Shown here: piece by piece, positions 1 through 64,000 of the stretch
Layout: every line of letters starts with the position of its first letter
How positions within the stretch are numbered: the stretch's first letter is position 1
NCBI GenBank assembly: GCA_003991915.1
Contig: RQTK01001047.1
Span: 9,351-73,350, forward strand
Length of the DNA: 64,000 bases
Reading direction: 5' to 3'
Origin: Elysia chlorotica
Taxonomy: Eukaryota; Mollusca; Gastropoda; Plakobranchidae
Position numbers and translations under genes: made by a program
Notes under the pieces: generated by a model
What the model saw: only the letters and a program-made list of their open reading frames with translations
What the model was told of the DNA's origin: nothing
The model's database searches: none

Positions 1-1076
1 AAAAGACAGAAATTCTTACACACACACGCCACACACACAAACACACACACATAAAACAAACGCACACGAATCTGTTTAATTAATCAAGAGCATTACCCCC
101 TTGTTTTCACTGCGAGAATATTACCCAGATTTTTTTGTAATTGCGCTATTTCATGCCAAAGCCAAATTCACTTAGTTGGCTCTGAGAGTTTTCATTTTCA
201 TTAAAATCCCGAAAAACTTCAAAAACGCAATACGTGCGAGGAATTACGATTTAATTACTAAAAAATTTGGCTCTAAGGAAAATGATTACCCCAATGTTTA
301 TTTCCACCGCCTCGGTTTAATTTTCTAAACTTTGGCAGATGAGGGGGCCACAAATAAAATTTGATCGGCGTAGGAAAAGCTAAAACAACCAACATCAAAA
401 TCTGCAAGCGTAATTCAATAAGGTTTTTTTTATATGTCAAATTTGAATGCTCATTTCTGAAAGTCTGAGGGAAAAGAAGAAAATTGTTAGGATCCAACGC
501 GTCAAAGATTAACATTTTTAACATGTGTTTATGCCTGTGATTAAAGGTAAAATTCTTTTCATTCGTTTAATTATTGATATTTGTTTGTGTTGATTTAATC
601 GACTTTATCACCATGCACGACGTTTATGTAGAATTGTCATCACTGTTCTAATAGTTATAATTTGTATTTACAACTTTCTATTTTCCATCTTATATTCTAT
701 TTTTTCCCCATTGAATCTATTTCCCCCCTGAAATATCATCTTGATCATTACTGTTTGATAATTTCTAATCTATTTCCCCGCTCTCTCTCTGTCCCTCTGT
801 CTCTCTCTGTCTGTCTGTCTGTCTGTCTTGATCATTACTCTTTGACCATTTCTAATCTATCTTCTCTATATATGATTATATATATATATATATATATAGA
901 TAGATAGATATATATGTCTCTCTTTCTCTCTATTTGAGAAAGCTTATCGAAAGTGGACCTATGGAGTTACTTTTTTTCTTACACATTGTAAAATTTAATT
1001 CTTGTCACATTTTGTAAAGGGTGAGAAGCCAAACGAACCAATAAACATCAACAAATTAATCAAGCAATCATTCAGT

Positions 1077-1078
<2 letters not shown>

Positions 1079-1163
<85 letters not shown>

Positions 1164-1164
1164 T
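1079..1164. repeat. (CT)n microsatellite
   Basis: About 40 CT dinucleotides. The rest of 1-1258 is AT-rich with a short CA run at the start and a TA/TAGA run near 875-915; no gene is seen. Confidence 0.97.
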
Positions 1165-1258
1165 TATTAATTGGTGTAGGCCTAGCGTGTTTATTCATGC
1201 CTCATCACCTCTGAATCTACGCTTATAATTATCCCCATACCTCAACCCTATCATCCAT

Positions 1259-1312
1259 TATCGGAAGACGGCTTCCGACACAAGAGGTCCGGGTTCGATC
1301 CCTGGCGATGTT
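1259..1312 (+). mobile_element. SINE head fragment
   Basis: 'ggcttccgacacaagaggtc' and 'gggttcgatccctggcgat' match only the tRNA-like head of the SINE; the body is absent. Confidence 0.65.
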
Positions 1313-1456
1313 AATGAGAGATAGTCTAACTGTTAATACTTTTCAAATGGTACAATTCACTTGGACTCTAAATTCAAATATTAGTCTACTTCGTTGACTT
1401 TGCCTTCTATTTTTTAGAAGCCTTGCTACAAACTATTCGGTTATTTTGCCTGTACT

Positions 1457-1706
1457 TGGGGGCGCGGTGGTCCAGGGGTAGAAATCGACTTCTGACGCTA
1501 AAGGTCCCGAGTTCGAATCCTGGCTGTTGCGTACCCTACTGGTTGGGTCGGTGTCAGTATAATGTGACCGGCTGAGACAGGAGTCATGGTATCCCCGCCC
1601 TGTCACGTGTGTGGCAGCACATAAAATTGTCAGACGACCGTCTTGGGGCCCGTCCAAAATATAGCCTATATAGTGCTGCTGTTGGACGTTAAACCAACCC
1701 AACATT
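1457..1706 (+). mobile_element. SINE, head type 1, full length
   Basis: Same head, body and 'gttaaaccaacccaac' end as the reference copy at 54904-55166. Confidence 0.85.
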
Positions 1707-2044
1707 GCCTGTACATACGTAGACCTTACGGAGGCTTCGAGCCATATACTTCTATAACACGAGAGCGTTTCGCGCTGGTTGCCATGTTCACACCACAGAT
1801 TTCTATTAATAGACGTATTATGGCTCATACTTGCTTCCTTGGCGGCTAGGCAAAACATAACATAACAGCGCTACATTGTCATAACAACTTGGGCAATCAG
1901 TTTTTTTTGGTGGGAGAGTAGCCTATGCCTAGAGGCGAAACAATCACTGGCTATTTTTTAATCTTCTCCGTTTTTTGGAATACTTTTTTTTTGCGCTGAA
2001 TACAGTTTTGCGTAGTAAAGGTGATGGTTACTCGGCCTCTGACT

Positions 2045-2535
<491 letters not shown>

Positions 2536-2639
2536 TTTCTATCTATTCATATCCCTCTATGTCTCTTTTTATGTCTTTAATGCTCTCTATATTCTTGCTA
2601 TGAAGTAATACCAAAATTAACTGAAAATTTACGTTTTGG

Positions 2640-3690
2640 ACATATCTGCAAGTATTAAAATTGATACTATTGATTTTTTTCACGAACATGACTAAAAGTA
2701 AAACTAGCCTTAATAACAATTAAGATTTACTTTACAAACATAATTTTATCTGTGAACATTGACGATATAGTGGGCTTCTAAAACTTTGCAATCCATTAAT
2801 ATACCAACTGACTGAGTGATCTCTTTATGAACATTACTGCAACACTACCTGTAAATGGGCCAATATAATTATTGACTGGCGGTTAACTGTATGGACATTA
2901 CTGTAAAACACCAGCGTAAAATGGGTTTTCAAAACCTTGAACACAAGTATGCCGATTAAGGGTTTAGTATATGGGAATAACAGTTACTGTTGACAGAGTC
3001 AGTACAATGGGTCTCTAAAATCTTGTAATTTATCAACATTGCAACTGAGCATTCTAGTTATGAACACAGTTGTGAATTTGTTTATATCAGTAGTGGCGTG
3101 GGATTCTAAAACTTTTCAATCTTAAAATAATTTTACCTTCTGAAGTTTTACTCTAACACAAAAGCGTAAAGTCTGGCGTAGAAATGCCATTGTACAAGGT
3201 TGCAATCTGTCAATATAACGACTGAGCTAGTGATCTTTTTATGGGCATAATTGTACAAACGTGTGATGGACGAATGGGTTTCTAAAACCTTCAATCCATG
3301 TATATGCCGACTGGGCATTCTCTTTATGAACATAACTAACTGCTGCAGGGTTGAGTAGAGTTGAGTTGAGTCTAGTTGGTTTAACGTCCAACACCAGGAC
3401 TGTATAGGCTATATCGTAGATGGGCCCCAAGACTGACGTCTGACATTTTTAAGTTCTGCCACACGCGAGACATGACGAGGATGCCATGACTCCGGTCTCA
3501 GCTGGTTACATTAAAGTGACACGGTAGGGAGCGAAATCGCCAGGGATCGAACCCGGACCTTTTGCATCGATGCTCTATCCCAAGGCCGACCACTAGGCTA
3601 GGCCAATATATCGACTGAAAGTTCTTTGTATGGCTATTACTGTATATACTTGCGATGAAAAAGGTTTCAAGATTCTCCTCTCTATCTATA
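2640..3690. repeat. Degenerate tandem repeat of about 85-100 bp
   Basis: Recurring order 'gggtttctaaaacctt', 'caatc..tcaatat', 'cgactgag', 'ctctttatgaacat'. Six to eight diverged units, split by the SINE at 3352-3605. No coding sequence. Confidence 0.65.
3352..3605 (-). mobile_element. SINE, full length, minus strand
   Basis: Reverse complement of the family, from 'ttggtttaacgtccaacacc' to the head near 3600. It interrupts a degenerate tandem repeat. Confidence 0.82.
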
Positions 3691-3699
3691 CATTATCTC

Positions 3700-4680
3700 T
3701 GCCTCTACAAACAATTGAAATATCGACTGAAGTTTCTCTTTAATTTCATTTATTCGATTTATTTTGATTGCAAACGAGATTGCTATTAATGTTATTGTTT
3801 ATTTTCTTTTTATCTTTCCAGGTAAAAAGCCAAGTCAGGTTTCGTAAAGTCGGGATATTGTCATCTATGTTCGAGTTTTCATGGATCTACAGTAGTTTTT
3901 TCCAGTCACATTTGTACTAGTTAGTAATTTCAAGCTTGCTTTACCCAGTTGAGTAGTGCCACCACGATCATCTCACAGAAACACCAAAGAGAATTGAAAG
4001 GAAGTTTTCATTGCCCACCAATTTACTTTGTTCCCCGTTCGAGTGTTATTCTACAAATCCAGGTTATAATTATTTCAAATCAAACACTTTAAGCATCTGG
4101 CATTAAATTAATACATTAATACCCTTTTCCACGTAGAACTTATTCATATAATACGCACGGCGTCTTTAACGAACAGTGGAAAAGCATCATTCCAGGAATT
4201 GTGGCAGCCCCATAAAGCTGTTTTAGCCTAAATAATTGATGATTTATTGTAGTTAGAGCAGGCATTATTGGAATATGGGTCTATTGATCGCCTGGTAGAT
4301 TAGACATTTAGAATAAACACATTCTGTTTTGTGGGTAGGGGGCAATCATTGTAGAAAAAACAGGTATACAACCAGGCCTAAAAGACCGTGTGTTGGGCCT
4401 CAATAAAAAAAAACTCTCCTCAAAATATCGATAATGAACTCTAATATAATTATAATATTTTGATATAGAGGGGTTTTAAACATTAAATAGCTTCAGTTTA
4501 AATAAACTGTAAAACTTAGTAGAAATTATTATGTAGTGAGAATAATCCAACATAAGCAAGTAAACAAAAAGACCTGAAAATTCGCAAAAACAGATTCTGA
4601 TTGGCAAATTAAAGTTCAGCTCTTGGTGAACCGGAAACGCACAAACATCGCCCACAAAACGAAAATAGGGAGCAACAAGT
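3700..4680. other. Upstream intergenic DNA, nothing recognised
   Basis: AT-rich sequence without a convincing ORF, tRNA or repeat. Distal regulatory sequence is possible but not visible. The last bases ('gcaacaagt') resemble the end of a CRE-repeat unit, so the array may once have extended further. Confidence 0.5.
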
Positions 4681-4860
4681 GTCCTTCAGATTTGACGTCA
4701 CGAGCAGTGCTCTAAACCAACAGGTGACCTTCACATCTGACGTCACGACCAGCGCTCTAGAGGAACAAGTGACCTTCACATTTGACGTCACGATCAGCGC
4801 TCTACACCAACAGGTGACCTTCACATTTGACGTCACGACCAGCGCTCTAATCCAACAGGT
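4681..4860 (+). promoter_or_regulatory. Four 45-bp tandem repeats, each with a consensus CRE (TGACGTCA)
   Basis: Units lie at 4681-4725, 4726-4770, 4771-4815 and 4816-4860. TGACGTCA occurs at 4693, 4738, 4783 and 4828, exactly 45 bp apart. TGACGTCA is the palindromic site of CREB/ATF-type bZIP factors. Three units also carry TGACCTTCA, the reverse complement of a TGAAGGTCA extended nuclear-receptor half-site. The last unit abuts a TATA-like box and the gene's start codon, so a proximal enhancer/promoter is the natural reading. That role is inferred from position and motif only. Because 45 is divisible by 3 the repeats also stay open as an ORF, which I take as chance. Confidence 0.7.
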
Positions 4861-4861
4861 C

Positions 4862-4870
4862 TATATAGAG
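4862..4870 (+). promoter_or_regulatory. TATA-like box (TATATAGAG)
   Basis: TATATAGAG directly follows the CRE repeats and lies about 17-25 bp upstream of the ATG at 4887. A TATA box normally places the start site about 30 bp downstream, which would fall at or just after this ATG. Either the leader is extremely short, another start is used, or this box is not functional. Confidence 0.4.
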
Positions 4871-4886
4871 CCCCTAGCGTGTCGAG

Positions 4887-62038
<57,152 letters not shown>

Positions 62039-62061
62039 GTAAGCTTTATTTCTCTGTTGGT

Positions 62062-62090
62062 CACGTAGGCAACTTCAAGTACCAGGTGAG
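62062..62090 (+). pseudogene. Partial copy of the Ig24 first-half exon end
   Basis: 'gtaggcaacttcaagtacca' then G|GTGAGT repeats the last 20 or so bases of exon 44 with its donor, downstream of exon 45 and followed by the same intron sequence. It marks a duplication of the Ig24 internal intron. Confidence 0.85.
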
Positions 62091-62214
62091 TAGTTCTGCG
62101 TTGTTCTGTTAAATTATTTAAAATAAGAAATAAACAAAATACAATGTTAGTTTTGTAATGTTCTCTAAAAATATTTTGTATAGCAAGTTTCTTAGATGAT
62201 ATTTATTTGTAAGG

Positions 62215-62452
62215 TAATCAGAGTCAATCAGGCACAAGTCAGAAATTTAACTCTTGGAGCTATTCATAGTGTATTAAAAAGCATTATTTGCAGTTCTAGA
62301 GGCTGAAAAATTTTAACTCTATTATTTTAAAAAACCGGAGATTTTCCACTTAATTGGAAAATCGGAAAGGTCAAAATACAGTAATTTTAAATGTTTAGAG
62401 GACTCTATCTCAAAACCGTTATAAGCGACGTGTGCCTGATTCACCCTGGTTG
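62215..62452 (+). mobile_element. MITE, longer copy
   Basis: 'aatcagagtcaatcaggcac' and 'gtgcctgattcaccctggtt' ends with a 190-bp interior that includes the family's 'tttagaggactctatctcaa'. Confidence 0.78.
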
Positions 62453-62639
62453 TGTCATATTTATGCACAATGTCCCATGTGAGTTTTGCGGGTTTTTTTC
62501 CTAAATACATCAGACTTTATTTTAGCTTAAACTTTGTTCAGCATAAAACGAACAAAACATTCTTACTATAGTTCTTAGCTTCCCTAAGCTACATCAAGAG
62601 AAAAAAAATCATCACATTGTACTTTTCTCTTATCACCTT

Positions 62640-63215
62640 TGTCAATGTTCTCATTAAAAAAAAACAACCAACAGACAATTTGGTTCTATTGTGATGTTCT
62701 CTTTTCACCTTATTCTCAAACTAACAAACATTTAGTTGTATTTTGATGTTCTCTTTTCACCTTTGACAATATTCTCAGCCCAACAAACATTTTGTTATAT
62801 TGTACTGTCCTTTTTTCACCTTTGAGAGCATTCTGAGCCAAAAACATTTTGTTGTATTGTACTGTCCTTTTATCACCTTTGACAGATTTCTAAGCCAAAA
62901 ACATTTTGTTATATTGTACTGTCCTTTTATCACCTTTGACAGATTTCTAAGCCAAAAACATTTTGTTATATTGTACTGTCCTTTTTCACCTTTGACAGCA
63001 TTCTGAGCCAAAAACATTTTGTTGTATTGTAATGTCCTCTTTTCGCCTTCGACAATATTCTCAGCCCAACAACCATTTAGTTGTATTGTAATGTTCTCTT
63101 TTCACCTTTGACAATATTCTCAGCCCAACAAACATTTTGTTGTATTGTAATGTTCTCTTTTCACCTTTGACAATATTCTCAGGCCAACAAACATTTTGGT
63201 TGTATTGTAATGTTT
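62640..63215 (+). repeat. Second block of the Ig24 acceptor minisatellite
   Basis: The same 59-60 bp unit as at 61490-61917 recurs after exon 45, with about nine copies, and resumes beyond the gap (63870-64000). Several units vary to 'gacagatttctaagccaaaa'. Confidence 0.86.
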
Positions 63216-63308
63216 GTGGCAGCACATAAAATTGTCAGAAATCAGTCTTAGTATCTGTCCACATGTAGCCTCTAAGTGCTGCTGTTGGACGTTGAACCAA
63301 CCCAACAA
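63210..63308 (+). mobile_element. SINE 3' fragment
   Basis: 'tgtggcagcacataaaattg' through 'gttgaaccaacccaacaaca', inserted at the end of the Ig24 minisatellite and followed by CT repeats. Confidence 0.78.
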
Positions 63309-63406
63309 CAACTCTTTGTCTTTCTCCCTCTCTATTTTGCTATCTCTCTCCTTCTCCCTCTTTCTCTCTCTCTCTCTCACCACACACTCTCTCTCTCTCT
63401 CTGTCT

Positions 63407-63467
<61 letters not shown>
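63309..63467. repeat. CT-rich microsatellite at the gap edge
   Basis: Pyrimidine repeat running into the run of N; its true length is unknown. Confidence 0.95.
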
Positions 63468-63869
63468 NNNNNNNNNNNNNNNNNNNNNNNNNNNNNNNNN
63501 NNNNNNNNNNNNNNNNNNNNNNNNNNNNNNNNNNNNNNNNNNNNNNNNNNNNNNNNNNNNNNNNNNNNNNNNNNNNNNNNNNNNNNNNNNNNNNNNNNNN
63601 NNNNNNNNNNNNNNNNNNNNNNNNNNNNNNNNNNNNNNNNNNNNNNNNNNNNNNNNNNNNNNNNNNNNNNNNNNNNNNNNNNNNNNNNNNNNNNNNNNNN
63701 NNNNNNNNNNNNNNNNNNNNNNNNNNNNNNNNNNNNNNNNNNNNNNNNNNNNNNNNNNNNNNNNNNNNNNNNNNNNNNNNNNNNNNNNNNNNNNNNNNNN
63801 NNNNNNNNNNNNNNNNNNNNNNNNNNNNNNNNNNNNNNNNNNNNNNNNNNNNNNNNNNNNNNNNNNNNN
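63468..63869. other. Assembly gap (402 N)
   Basis: Unresolved bases between a CT microsatellite and the Ig24 acceptor minisatellite. Confidence 0.99.
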
Positions 63870-64000
63870 CTCTTATTACCTTTGTCAATACTCTCAGTAA
63901 AAAAAACAACCAACAAACATTTTGGTTGTATTGTAATGTTCTCTTTTCACCTTTGACAATATTCTCAGGCCAACAAACATTTTGTTGTATTGTAATGTTC

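Noticed and set aside
1457..1540. True tRNA genes at the A/B-box-like sequences
   Set aside because: These heads are always followed by the same SINE body and tail, and their stems do not form a good cloverleaf.

Overview
The window is animal nuclear DNA, most likely from a mollusc and probably a gastropod. The signs are large introns, long CT, GATA, GAT and TTC microsatellites, and many copies of a tRNA-headed SINE ending in a short 'gttaaaccaac' type tail, which recalls mollusc SINEs. Species cannot be read from the sequence.

One large gene on the + strand fills about 4.7-62 kb and runs off the right edge. Reading splice sites, phases and conserved residues by eye gives a signal-peptide exon (4887-4959), an 8.8 kb first intron, and exons for 24 consecutive immunoglobulin (Ig) domains, numbered Ig1 to Ig24 here. 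The partial product is at least about 2,100 residues. No FN3 domain, transmembrane segment, in-frame terminal exon or poly(A) site is seen, so the 3' end lies beyond 64,000. Ig1 is V-like and lacks the B-strand cysteine. Ig2 is conventional. All 22 domains Ig3-Ig24 share a distinctive pattern, C-x3-C-x-P-x-C-x3-W, followed by the F-strand cysteine: four cysteines per domain instead of two. Every domain boundary is a phase-1 intron, while the introns inside domains vary in position and phase. I do not recognise a named orthologue. The safe call is a very large secreted or cell-surface Ig-superfamily adhesion or recognition protein.

Layout. 1-4680: intergenic DNA with microsatellites, a degenerate tandem repeat and SINEs. 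4681-4870: an exact 4 x 45 bp tandem repeat, each unit carrying a perfect CRE palindrome (TGACGTCA), followed at once by a TATA-like box and the start codon. 4960-13743: intron 1, repeats only. 13744-20178: Ig1-Ig3. 20585-29284: Ig4-Ig8, including a block duplication (about 21073-25975 and 25978-29284) in which Ig5-Ig6 became Ig7-Ig8 with almost only silent differences. The first copy has gained a 1,274 bp transposon, and the second copy preserves the empty site. 30360-50239: Ig9-Ig18 and the first half of Ig19. 51540-51981: the second half of Ig19 is broken by a small inversion. 53070-62038: Ig20-Ig24. 63468-63869 is an assembly gap.

The most unusual feature is that many exon edges have been copied into tandem arrays. 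Short pieces containing one splice junction (the first or last tens of bases of an exon plus adjoining intron) are repeated 1 to 10 times beside the intact exon, at more than a dozen places. Together with the block duplication, the inversion and the domain series itself, this marks a gene remodelled repeatedly by local duplication.
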